Shown here piece after piece: positions 1-7,019 of a stretch of DNA of 13,578 bases. The stretch spans positions 1 to 13,578 of the forward strand of contig CAIUKX010000433.1 of assembly GCA_903899795.1 (NCBI GenBank). Direction: 5' to 3'. Both the position numbers and the translations under genes were made by a program. The DNA comes from an uncultured Flavobacteriales bacterium (GTDB lineage Bacteria > Bacteroidota > Bacteroidia > Flavobacteriales_D > Crocinitomicaceae). Each line of letters starts with the position of its first letter. The stretch's first letter is position 1. The notes beneath the pieces were generated by a model that made no database searches, was not told where the DNA came from, and saw only the letters and a program-made list of their open reading frames with translations.

Positions 1-2
1 AT

Positions 3-314
3 AAACGCATTCGCCATATTGAATCATTGTTCGCAGATCATCCGACTATTTATGTACAAACCTATCAAAAACTAACGGTCGATTTTTGCAATGACATCGG
101 AGCTCAGTTCATCGTTAGAGGATTGCGTGATTCCAAAGATTTTGAATACGAACGTTCCATCGCTCACATGAGTCTGGAAATTTCAAATATTGAAACCATC
201 TTTTTGTTGACTGCTCAGCGTTTCAGTGCGATCAATTCGACTATAGTAAGGGAAATCCATAAAAACAAAGGTTCTATCGAGCCGTTTGTAACCAATTCAG
301 CCATGCTCGTTTAA
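3..314 (+). CDS. coaD: Phosphopantetheine adenylyltransferase, 3' part only
   Basis: CoaD transfers AMP from ATP to 4'-phosphopantetheine to give dephospho-CoA, the penultimate step of coenzyme A synthesis, in the cytoplasm. The window starts inside the gene. The open frame runs from base 3 without a start, giving about 103 residues of the usual 155-165. The family signatures are clear: an IVRGLRDSKDFEYE block, matching the RGLR..DFEYE segment of E. coli CoaD, then AHM, and later FSAINSTIVREI, matching the FISSSLVKE segment that closes the nucleotide site. The N-terminal nucleotidyl-transferase motif (TxxH type) lies outside the window. The TTG at 27 is internal and not a real start. The gene ends in TAA, 55 bp before the next gene on the same strand, so the two could share a transcript. 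Confidence 0.95.
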   Translation, partial: KRIRHIESLFADHPTIYVQTYQKLTVDFCNDIGAQFIVRGLRDSKDFEYERSIAHMSLEISNIETIFLLTAQRFSAINSTIVREIHKNKGSIEPFVTNSAMLV

Positions 315-319
315 TTTGG

Positions 320-349
320 TATAATAAATGGTGTACTGATCTTATTATA
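320..349. repeat. AT-only inverted repeat after coaD
   Basis: TATAATAA at 320-327 and its exact reverse complement TTATTATA at 342-349 flank a 14-nt spacer, between the coaD stop and the next start. It could form a weak stem in the transcript. It contains no G or C and is not followed by a T tract, so a terminator role is doubtful and chance in AT-rich DNA is possible. Confidence 0.2.
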
Positions 350-369
350 ACGCTCCAAATTGTAAACGT

Positions 370-1797
370 ATGTTGAAGATATTTTTTATCACGGGTTTGT
401 TTCTTTTGACACTGATCAGTGTTCATGGACAAAACGATAAAACAGCGACCATCAATGGTTTTGCACCTGCTTATATTGGGAAGACTGTTGAAGTATATGA
501 AATTCAGGATTATTTCAGTTTTAAAGAATCGTTGTTAGCATCGACGAAAGTTATGCCAGATAGTACTTTCGCTCTCCAAATTCCAAAAGCAAGAACCCAA
601 AAAGTAATTGTTCGCTGCAATAATAACAAGGCTTTTTTATACATACAGCCCAAAGGAAAATACGACGTATATCTTCCCGAAAGAGATCAATACGATCCAT
701 ACAGACCGAACGGAAATACCGTCGAATTTTCATTTTATAATTTGGATAGTACTGATATTAACTACAAGATTTTAGGTTTTCAACGTTGGGAAGATGAGTT
801 TTTAGGGACGTATTTTTACTCCAAAAAAGCAAATGGGGTAGAGTTTGCCATGCAGCTGGATAAGTTCAAGCAAAACGTTGAAAAAGCTTACGCGAAGGAT
901 ACCAATATGTTCTTTAAGACTTTTGTGAAATTTTCGATTGCGTCATTGGATGAAATTCAACAGGTAGCTTCGAGAAACCGATATGAAAAGCATGACTTTT
1001 ACATCAAATATTCGCCGGTATCGTATGATAACGATGCCTATATGGAATATGTCACCAAGTTTTATGATAATCTGAGTCCGCGGTTGAGTATGGAGACTAA
1101 TAACAATGTGTATCTGGGAATTCTGAAAAGTAGCCCGACGCGTGTCATGAAGGCTCTTGGAGGTGAATATACGCTGGTAAACATGCGCTTGCGTGAAATG
1201 ATGATGGTGAAAATGTTGTGTGAAGTATATTACACGGGCGATTTCCCTCAAGCTAATATTCTTACAATTTTGGACAGTGTCTCCAATCACGCCATGTTCG
1301 ATGCTACAGAAGTGATTGCCAAAAATTTGAAAGCCCGTTTATTGGAGTTGGTTCCGGGAGGAAAATCATCTGATTTCACCTTAACCGCGAAGGATGGGGC
1401 GGTAAAAAGCAAAATGTCATACGGACAAAAACACATCTATTTTCACTTTTTTGATCCCGGAAATTTGGAAAACAGAATGGAATTACCTCTTCTCATGTCT
1501 CTGCAGACAAAGTACGGAACGGATATTCAATTCATTTCGATTTACAAAAAAAAAGATCAGTATACAGCTGAAGAAATGAAAGCCATCGAATCAATTCCCT
1601 GGGATGTATTTGAAGTCAACGGAGAAGATCCTATTTTCGGAAAATTTCAGGTAGCGACTTTTCCGACTTACGTCTTATTGGATGGCTTTGGTTACATAGT
1701 GGCAGCTCCGGCTCTGGGACCAAAACCGAACGGGGAAGGTGTGACGATTGACAAAACTTTCTTTGCGATTCATAAAGTAAAGACCGGGGAGAAGTAG
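370..1797 (+). CDS. Exported thioredoxin-fold protein lacking the CxxC cysteines
   Basis: The 475-residue protein starts with a hydrophobic signal peptide (residues 1-20, ending VHG-Q), so it is probably periplasmic or cell-surface. Residues about 25-115 are a beta-rich N-terminal region resembling the DUF4369-type domains found before TlpA-like domains in Bacteroidota. A helical middle follows at about 155-325, and a TlpA/AhpC-like thioredoxin fold at about 330-470. The fold is recognised by SDFTLTAKDG, the beta-strand YFHFF, and the cis-proline loop FPTYVLLD (Pro432) followed by a G-x-I strand. Where TlpA has F-W-A-x-W-C-P-P-C-R-x-E-x-P, this protein has FFDPGNLENRMELP, so both redox cysteines are replaced by Asn365 and Asn368. 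Its only cysteines (83 and 284) lie outside the fold. It should therefore not act as a disulfide reductase, and a binding or structural role is more likely. No good promoter match lies upstream, and it may be read from coaD. Confidence 0.75.
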   Translation: MLKIFFITGLFLLTLISVHGQNDKTATINGFAPAYIGKTVEVYEIQDYFSFKESLLASTKVMPDSTFALQIPKARTQKVIVRCNNNKAFLYIQPKGKYDVYLPERDQYDPYRPNGNTVEFSFYNLDSTDINYKILGFQRWEDEFLGTYFYSKKANGVEFAMQLDKFKQNVEKAYAKDTNMFFKTFVKFSIASLDEIQQVASRNRYEKHDFYIKYSPVSYDNDAYMEYVTKFYDNLSPRLSMETNNNVYLGILKSSPTRVMKALGGEYTLVNMRLREMMMVKMLCEVYYTGDFPQANILTILDSVSNHAMFDATEVIAKNLKARLLELVPGGKSSDFTLTAKDGAVKSKMSYGQKHIYFHFFDPGNLENRMELPLLMSLQTKYGTDIQFISIYKKKDQYTAEEMKAIESIPWDVFEVNGEDPIFGKFQVATFPTYVLLDGFGYIVAAPALGPKPNGEGVTIDKTFFAIHKVKTGEK

Positions 1798-1802
1798 GGA
1801 TT

Positions 1803-1843
1803 AGACATAAGACCGTTTCACTCAAAGACACAAGAAATAAGAC
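1803..1843 (+). repeat. Heptad GACNNAA intergenic repeat, copy 1
   Basis: Six bases after the stop of the thioredoxin-fold gene, GAC triplets recur with 7-bp spacing: GAC at 1804 and 1811, then after a 16-bp step GAC 1827, GAA 1834 and GAC 1841. The flanks are mostly AA before each GAC. The same order and the same 16-bp step recur after the dehydrogenase gene near 9249-9282. In a 33-base ungapped comparison (1803-1835 with 9248-9280) I count 23 identities. The rest of the 258-bp gap to 2056 is T-rich and shows no gene. Confidence 0.55.
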
Positions 1844-2031
1844 TAATATATAGGCAAATCCATAGAGAATTTTATCCGATAAAGTGTGATAAATCCACTC
1901 CTCATTAGTTGAACTGATACGTTTTTTTATTTTCCAAGTACTTTCTATTTGCTGCTTATTTTTTGCTCCACACTTCCACTTGAAATATTATAATTTCCCC
2001 TTTTTCATTTTATGATTTTTCAGAAGTGGTC

Positions 2032-2039
2032 TATTTTTG
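2032..2039 (+). promoter_or_regulatory. Bacteroidota -7 element upstream of the M20 peptidase gene
   Basis: TATTTTTG matches TAnnTTTG exactly and lies 16 bp before the ATG at 2056. No TTG occurs at the expected 17-23 bp upstream, so only half of the promoter is recognisable. Transcription from it would start near 2046, which excludes the GTG at 2026 as a start codon. Confidence 0.45.
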
Positions 2040-2055
2040 GTTAAAAGCTACAGAG

Positions 2056-3465
2056 ATGAAAGAGAATCAAAAATACATTACCAAAAATCAAGAGCGATTT
2101 ATTGCCGAATTAATGGATTTCCTGAGTATTCCTTCCGTGAGTTCCAATGAGGATTATATATTAGGGATCAATGGGGCTGCAAAATTTGTTCAACGTCAAT
2201 TGATTGCCTGCGGAGCGAATATAGCAACCATTGAAAAAACGGAAGGTCATCCGGTTGTTTATGGTGAAAAAATGGTTGATCCGTCTTTGCCTACGGTTTT
2301 GGTTTATGGTCATTATGATGTGCAGCCGGCAGATCCGATTGAATTATGGGATCATCCACCTTTTGAGCCGATCATTAAGGATGAGAAAATATATGCTCGC
2401 GGTGCATGTGATGATAAAGGACAAATGTTCATGCACCTGAAGAGTTTAGAGTATTTGACACGAACAAATCAGATGTGTTGCAATTTGAAATTCATTTTTG
2501 AGGGAGAAGAAGAAATTGGTTCACCATCTTTGGAAAAATATTTAATCAATAACAAGGAGAAATTGAAAGCCGATGTCGTGCTGGTTTCCGATACGGCTAT
2601 GATAGATAACAACACACCTTCTTTGATATATGGATTGAAGGGAATCACTTACTTTGAAGTGGAGGTCACTGGACCTGAAAAAGATTTGCATTCGGGAATT
2701 CACGGTGGAGTCATTCCTAATCCTCTGAATATTTTGTGCACGATGATCGGAAAATTGCAGGATGAAAATGGAACGATTACCATTCCCGGTTTTTACAGAG
2801 GAATCGTAACTCCAAGTGATGAGGAAATTACAGCACTTCACCGGATTCCGTTCGATGTTGAAAAGTATAAAAAGGAAGTGGGAGTGAAGGCTTTAACAGG
2901 GGAAAAAGGATACGATCCGATGGAACGAATTGCGTTTCGTCCGACTCTGGATGTGAACGGAATTTGGGGTGGTTACACAGGACAGGGAGCGAAAACGGTG
3001 ATTCCATCTAAAGCGTTTGCAAAGTTATCCATGCGTTTGGTCAATGGTCAATCGGCCAAAGCGGTGATTCGTTCTTTTTCCAACTATTTTAGGACCTTGG
3101 CACCTGATTCGGTGGATGTTTCAGTTCGCGTTTTAGCATCGTGTGAAAGTGCCTTGGTTCCTATTGATTCTCTTCCTTTCCGGGCAGCTGAGATGGCATT
3201 GGAACAATCATTCGGAGTTAAACCGGTAGCTGTTCGGATCGGAGGAAGTATTCCTGTTATTTCCTTATTCGAAAAAGTGTTGGGACTTCACTCCATCCTG
3301 ATGGGATTCGGATTGGATTCCGATGACATTCATAGTCCGAATGAGCATTACGGAATTTTCAATTTCCTAAAAGAAATAGAGACAATTCCGTTGTTTTACG
3401 AAAATTATGCTAAAGCTTTTTCTTCCGCTAATCCAAAGTGTTTTTTAGCTTCTTCCGCGATGTAA
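2056..3465 (+). CDS. M20-family metallopeptidase (dipeptidase type)
   Basis: This is a predicted cytoplasmic two-zinc hydrolase of the M20 family (dipeptidase, carnosinase/CNDP-like branch), 469 residues. All metal and catalytic motifs are present: GHYDVQP (His86, Asp88), GACDDKG (bridging Asp119), FEGEEEIGSP (general base Glu151, metal ligand Glu152), VLVSD (Asp179) and, near the C-terminus, SPNEHYG with the last metal-ligand His. HSGIHGGVIPNPL begins the inserted dimerisation/lid domain. I chose the ATG at 2056 because the in-frame GTG at 2026 precedes a perfect -7 promoter element, and because MKENQKYITKNQERFI is a normal family start. No signal peptide is seen. The last 20 or so residues, after FYENYAKAF, look like an extension beyond the usual family end and overlap lhgO antisense by 61 bp. 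The substrate cannot be told from sequence; peptides, or acylated amino acids in related subfamilies, are possible. Confidence 0.9.
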   Translation: MKENQKYITKNQERFIAELMDFLSIPSVSSNEDYILGINGAAKFVQRQLIACGANIATIEKTEGHPVVYGEKMVDPSLPTVLVYGHYDVQPADPIELWDHPPFEPIIKDEKIYARGACDDKGQMFMHLKSLEYLTRTNQMCCNLKFIFEGEEEIGSPSLEKYLINNKEKLKADVVLVSDTAMIDNNTPSLIYGLKGITYFEVEVTGPEKDLHSGIHGGVIPNPLNILCTMIGKLQDENGTITIPGFYRGIVTPSDEEITALHRIPFDVEKYKKEVGVKALTGEKGYDPMERIAFRPTLDVNGIWGGYTGQGAKTVIPSKAFAKLSMRLVNGQSAKAVIRSFSNYFRTLAPDSVDVSVRVLASCESALVPIDSLPFRAAEMALEQSFGVKPVAVRIGGSIPVISLFEKVLGLHSILMGFGLDSDDIHSPNEHYGIFNFLKEIETIPLFYENYAKAFSSANPKCFLASSAM

Positions 3466-4634
3466 CCTCCTATGGCCAATGAAGCAGTCGCAGCGGGTGA
3501 CGGAGCATTCAACACGTGAATAGATTTTCCATGGTATTCGATGCGGAAATCGTCGCGTGTATCACCGTCTTGCGCAAGCAAAAGTGCACGCACACCTGCA
3601 CGGCCTGGTTTGATGTCTTCCATGGTTAACGAAGGAACCATTCGCTGCAAGGTTTTTAAAAACAATCGTTTTGAAAATGCGCGTCTGTACTCGTTGATTC
3701 CGAAACGCATATTCCCGAAGAATAATTTCCAGGTTCCTCTATAAGAAAGAGCATCAATGGTGTCTTTCCATGAAAAATCGGTTTTACCATATCCTTCACG
3801 TTTGAAGGTGAAAACAGCGTTAGGGCCGCATTCAATTTCACCATTTGTCATTCTAGTGAAATGAACTCCAAGGAATGGGAAATCAGGATTCGGAACCGGA
3901 TAGATGAGGTTTTTGATTTTGTGTTTGGCTTCGTCTGTTAATTCATAATAATCACCTCGAAATCCAACGACTTTTTCTTTCAGGTCAACACCATCTTTTT
4001 TTGCCAGACGATCTGCTTGAAGTCCCGCACAGAAAACAAGGTATTTTGCTTCAAAGGTTCCTTTGTTCGTGATGATTTTTGAAGACTCTTTTCCTTTTTC
4101 AATTTCAAGTACTTCGTGACCTAGTTTCAACTGACTTTCCGGTTGGATGTTGAGTGCCAATTCGACCATTTTTGCAGTCGCGCCGCGGAAATCAATAATT
4201 CCTGTGCATGGAACAAATATACCAGCGATCCCTTCACAAAACGGTTCGTAGTCTTTTATTTCATCTTTGGTAATCTTTTTGATTCCTTCGATTTCATTCG
4301 CTATTCCGAGGTTGTATACTTTTTCAAGGTTTGCCAGTTCACTTTCTTCGGTCGCAACAACAATTTTACCGCATATATCGTGATCGATGTTATGTTCTTT
4401 TGCAAATGCCACCAATTCGTGACGACCTTGAATACAGTTTTTAGCTTTAAGTGATCCCGGTTTATAGTACAATCCAGAGTGGATAACTCCCGAATTATGT
4501 CCTGTTTGATGATCCGCCAGTAAATTTTCTTTCTCCAGAAGGATAAGTTTCAGATTCGGATTTTCTTTTTGTAGTTTGTACATGGTCGCTGCACCAACGA
4601 TTCCCCCTCCAATTACTGCAATATCAAACGTCAT
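3405..4634 (-). CDS. lhgO: L-2-hydroxyglutarate oxidase
   Basis: LhgO is an FAD-dependent enzyme of the DAO/GlpD-like fold that oxidises L-2-hydroxyglutarate to 2-oxoglutarate. This removes a toxic side product of malate and lactate dehydrogenases and, in bacteria, can feed electrons to the respiratory chain. The 409-residue product has the N-terminal dinucleotide motif IGGGIVGAAT (Gly9-Gly14) followed by LLEKE. It also has the hallmark segment TGHNSGVIHSGLYYKPGSLK (residues 44-63), a GPNAVF segment and the C-terminal FAD-closing region KPGRAGVRA to LNAPSPAATASLAIG. These are specific enough for a family-level name. The gene has its own promoter (4658-4690), and its 3' end overlaps the M20 peptidase gene tail to tail. 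The last residues, AEEAKKHFGLAEEKALA, contain a short internal duplication (AEEA / AEEK). Confidence 0.93.
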   Translation of the reverse strand: MTFDIAVIGGGIVGAATMYKLQKENPNLKLILLEKENLLADHQTGHNSGVIHSGLYYKPGSLKAKNCIQGRHELVAFAKEHNIDHDICGKIVVATEESELANLEKVYNLGIANEIEGIKKITKDEIKDYEPFCEGIAGIFVPCTGIIDFRGATAKMVELALNIQPESQLKLGHEVLEIEKGKESSKIITNKGTFEAKYLVFCAGLQADRLAKKDGVDLKEKVVGFRGDYYELTDEAKHKIKNLIYPVPNPDFPFLGVHFTRMTNGEIECGPNAVFTFKREGYGKTDFSWKDTIDALSYRGTWKLFFGNMRFGINEYRRAFSKRLFLKTLQRMVPSLTMEDIKPGRAGVRALLLAQDGDTRDDFRIEYHGKSIHVLNAPSPAATASLAIGGYIAEEAKKHFGLAEEKALA

Positions 4635-4657
4635 TTTGTGTGTATTATTAATTGCTA

Positions 4658-4690
4658 CAAAATTAACATAAAGTCGTAAATATGGAGCAA
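4658..4690 (-). promoter_or_regulatory. Promoter of lhgO
   Basis: Read on the minus strand, TTG (4690-4688), a 22-bp spacer and TAATTTTG (4665-4658) match the Bacteroidota TTG-N17-23-TAnnTTTG promoter exactly. The predicted transcript start is near 4651, giving a leader of about 17 nt before the ATG at 4634. The divergent methyltransferase gene, starting at 4803, has no comparably good match in this intergenic stretch. Confidence 0.6.
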
Positions 4691-4802
4691 TATGTATTGA
4701 TTTCTCTTGATACTTCTATATGGTTTTTAGCATTAACAATATAATATCATCACGGCTAAAATAGATTTATTACCTTGGGCATTCAACAAGATTTGGAATT
4801 GT

Positions 4803-5438
4803 ATGGCAAAATCCGGTAATTTTAATTCGATAGCTTTTTTTTATGATCCCCTCTCCCGGTTGGTTTATGGTAAATCCATTCGAAATGCCCAAATCCATTT
4901 GCTTTCATTTATTCCTCCTGAAGCTAATGTGCTTATTATCGGCGGAGGTACCGGATGGATCATTGATGAAGTCACAAAAATCCATTCATCGGGATTGAGG
5001 ATTACCTATGTCGATAATTCTTCCAAAATGATTGAGCGATCCCGAAAACGAAAGACAGGTAGAAATCAATTCACATTCGTTGAAGCAACTATTGAAGAAC
5101 TTCTTTTAGAGCCTAAACAATATGATGCTGTGCTAACACCTTTTGTTTTTGATGTCTTTTCACAGTCGACCGCAAAAGAAGTTTTTTTTAAACTAGAACA
5201 AAGCTTAAAATCTGGAGGATTATGGTTGTATTGTGATTTTCAATTAACCTCTACAAGTAAATACTGGCAAAAAGCACTCATTAAACTAATGTATCGTTTT
5301 TTTCGAACGACCTGTAAAATAGAAGCAACCAAACTTCCGGTTATTTCACCTTATTTTTCAACCTATAAAAATATTACACACAAGGAATATTGTAAAAACT
5401 TTATCAGTGTGCAGGTTTTCCAAAAATCTATGTTTTGA
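4803..5438 (+). CDS. Class I SAM-dependent methyltransferase
   Basis: The 211-residue protein has a Rossmann-type SAM-binding site. Motif I is VLIIGGGTGW (residues 43-52). The second strand, YVDNSSKMIERSR, carries Asp71, which should bind the SAM ribose. A further motif, QYDAVLTPFVFDVFS (106-120), fits motif IV, and SGGLWLYCDFQ (137-147) fits the strand after the post-motif helix. It looks like a small-molecule methyltransferase, of the kind often annotated as UbiE/COQ5-like or methyltransferase domain 11/25. The substrate is not predictable. It stands alone: the upstream gene is divergent and the downstream gene convergent. No clear promoter match was found. The C-terminus (about 150-211) has a basic helical region that might sit at a membrane surface. 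Confidence 0.82.
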   Translation: MAKSGNFNSIAFFYDPLSRLVYGKSIRNAQIHLLSFIPPEANVLIIGGGTGWIIDEVTKIHSSGLRITYVDNSSKMIERSRKRKTGRNQFTFVEATIEELLLEPKQYDAVLTPFVFDVFSQSTAKEVFFKLEQSLKSGGLWLYCDFQLTSTSKYWQKALIKLMYRFFRTTCKIEATKLPVISPYFSTYKNITHKEYCKNFISVQVFQKSMF

Positions 5439-5463
5439 TGACTAATTTTTATGATCCTACATT

Positions 5464-5480
5464 TGTGAATTTAATTCACA
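5464..5480. terminator. Palindrome between convergent genes, possible bidirectional terminator
   Basis: TGTGAATT-T-AATTCACA has perfect 8-bp arms around a single base and lies between two converging stop codons (5438 and 5485). As RNA it would fold into a 6-bp stem with a small AT loop, on either strand. There is no long T tract on either side, so it may be a weak bidirectional terminator or a protein-binding palindrome. Confidence 0.35.
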
Positions 5481-5484
5481 GAAA

Positions 5485-6507
5485 TCAATTTACATGTCGA
5501 CTTGTAAAGCTGTTTTCCGCTTTTGTCCATTCGTGAATCAACCGGACTCTTTCCGTATCCAAGTGATTGATTGCCTTGATGTTTTCAGCATAAGCTCGGT
5601 TGTACTTATTCACGATAAATTTGTGTTTATCGACGTGTTTTTGCTTGAGATTTCTTTCCCTTTTCGATCGGATAAAAAGCAGTGATTCGTTATAATTTGT
5701 TTTCGCTTCCCAGAAATCGATGATCTTTTGAACTTGGTTTACTTCATCCAGGTAGAAATTCAATAAATCCAAACAAGCTGTTTTATAGCTGAAATCATTT
5801 AAATAACCATCCATTTTTTCAACCTTCAGTAGTGCTTCTTTTGTGATTTTCAACAAACGATTTCGTTCCGTTTCAATGACTGTAAGATCGGAAGAACTGA
5901 TGGCGTTAATCAAATAAGCATCTTGGATATAAGCTTTGAAAGTAACCAAGAACATCGGAATGAAATAATCATACATCTCGGATGCCTTCTGAAGTTTAGC
6001 TGAAATTTTACTTTCAGGCAGTGTATTCGTATTGATACTGTATTGAGCAATGAAACGAGCTTCTGCACCATCTGCTTTTTTTGCAACGGCAGTTAATTTA
6101 TCATGTGTTGCTTCTACGATATTGATATAGGCATGCATCTCATTGTAGGATTGCTTTGAGATGTCCTCCATGTTTACAATTTTCGCAAACTCATGGTTGA
6201 TCACTAATAAATCCACTTCCAGAAATAATAGTACAGAATCTCTTAAATAGGTTTCGGATTTAAAAGGCTTAACTTGTTTGACTTTGTCTAACGCTTTTTG
6301 AATGGATTTGGCTAATTCAATGCGTTTATGTTCAATCTTTTTTGCACTTCGGTTCTTCGCGTAGCTTTTGATATACTCCCATGTAGCTTGTTGTACAGGT
6401 TTGAAATCATTATTGATTTGTGCCAAATAATCGCTGGCCGTTCCATTGAATTGAGAGAAACTGAAAGAAGCCAGAAATAAAAAGGCAAATAGGGTTATTG
6501 TTTTCAT
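5485..6507 (-). CDS. Exported alpha-helical protein of unknown function
   Basis: The 340-residue product starts with a clear signal peptide (MKTITLFAFLFLASFSFSQ), so it should be periplasmic or at the outer surface. There is no lipobox cysteine at the cleavage site and no further membrane segment. The mature part is almost entirely amphipathic helix, rich in Lys, Glu and Leu, with no beta or catalytic signature. Examples are the segments around 50-80 (HKRIELAKSIQKALDKVKQ) and the basic stretch FIRSKRERNLKQKHVDKHK. The layout resembles the LIC11966-type surface proteins seen in Leptospira and Bacteroidota, but that comparison is from memory and only tentative. The gene is monocistronic: the next minus-strand ORF upstream is 68 bp away. 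A one-mismatch -7 box (TAATTTCG) lies upstream without a well-spaced TTG. Confidence 0.7.
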   Translation of the reverse strand: MKTITLFAFLFLASFSFSQFNGTASDYLAQINNDFKPVQQATWEYIKSYAKNRSAKKIEHKRIELAKSIQKALDKVKQVKPFKSETYLRDSVLLFLEVDLLVINHEFAKIVNMEDISKQSYNEMHAYINIVEATHDKLTAVAKKADGAEARFIAQYSINTNTLPESKISAKLQKASEMYDYFIPMFLVTFKAYIQDAYLINAISSSDLTVIETERNRLLKITKEALLKVEKMDGYLNDFSYKTACLDLLNFYLDEVNQVQKIIDFWEAKTNYNESLLFIRSKRERNLKQKHVDKHKFIVNKYNRAYAENIKAINHLDTERVRLIHEWTKAENSFTSRHVN

Positions 6508-6575
6508 TTGAATTGTTTAATCATTCGAAATTAAGTTTTTTATTGACACCTCGTGATTATTTAACAATTTAGGGA

Positions 6576-7007
6576 TTATTGGATGTATTGAATGATTTCT
6601 TTTTTCAAACGGAGAAGGGAGAGATATTTTGTTCCGTAGACATAAAGCAAAATGATTGTTCCGGCACAAGTGTGGATAAGAGTTGTATCGGAATTACCTC
6701 GTGTGATAAATGGAATTAGAAAACTGAAAACAGCAAAGTATGTAGGTGTTTGAATTTCTATGGAAAGTTTGGACTGGCTCTTTCTAACATGAAAATAGAG
6801 TTGAAGTGGTTTTCCTTTCATTTGTTTGCTTTTTGTCCAATCGCTTTTGATGAAATACAATTTGTTTTCATCTGTTTTTTGACTTAACATTTCATAGTGA
6901 TGCAAACATTGCTCGATTTGTTCGGTCAGTTGCTTTTCGGAATAATACTCTCCATTTTCTTGCTGAAGGAGAATTGTTGAGGATATGGAAAAAGGGAAGA
7001 ATGTCAA
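6576..7007 (-). CDS. Small membrane protein, in frame behind the desaturase stop
   Basis: This ORF of up to 143 codons has no known family signature that I recognise. Its N-terminal two thirds are soluble and polar, with a glutamine- and glutamate-rich helix near EKQLTEQIEQCLHHYEML. Residues about 88-101 (YFAVFSFLIPFI) and 109-131 (LIHTCAGTIILLYVYGTKYLSLL) look like two membrane helices, followed by a basic tail. The start is uncertain. No ATG occurs before codon 39 (near 6893). The TTG at 7007, 12 nt after the desaturase stop, is the best upstream candidate. The frame is the same as that of the desaturase and is separated from it only by TAG and four sense codons. It is probably cotranscribed with the desaturase and may be translationally coupled. 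Alternatively it is a 3' extension reached by stop readthrough, or a decayed gene. Confidence 0.55.
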   Translation of the reverse strand: MTFFPFSISSTILLQQENGEYYSEKQLTEQIEQCLHHYEMLSQKTDENKLYFIKSDWTKSKQMKGKPLQLYFHVRKSQSKLSIEIQTPTYFAVFSFLIPFITRGNSDTTLIHTCAGTIILLYVYGTKYLSLLRLKKEIIQYIQ

Positions 7008-7019
7008 GTTATTATGCCG

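Noticed and set aside
943..1290. Minus-strand open frame of 115 codons
   Set aside because: It lies fully antisense to the thioredoxin-fold gene, is rich in His and Ile as expected of a shadow frame, and has no domain or promoter.
4143..4454. Plus-strand open frame of 103 codons
   Set aside because: It is antisense to lhgO, which has clear family motifs throughout. The Phe/Cys-rich translation looks like a shadow.
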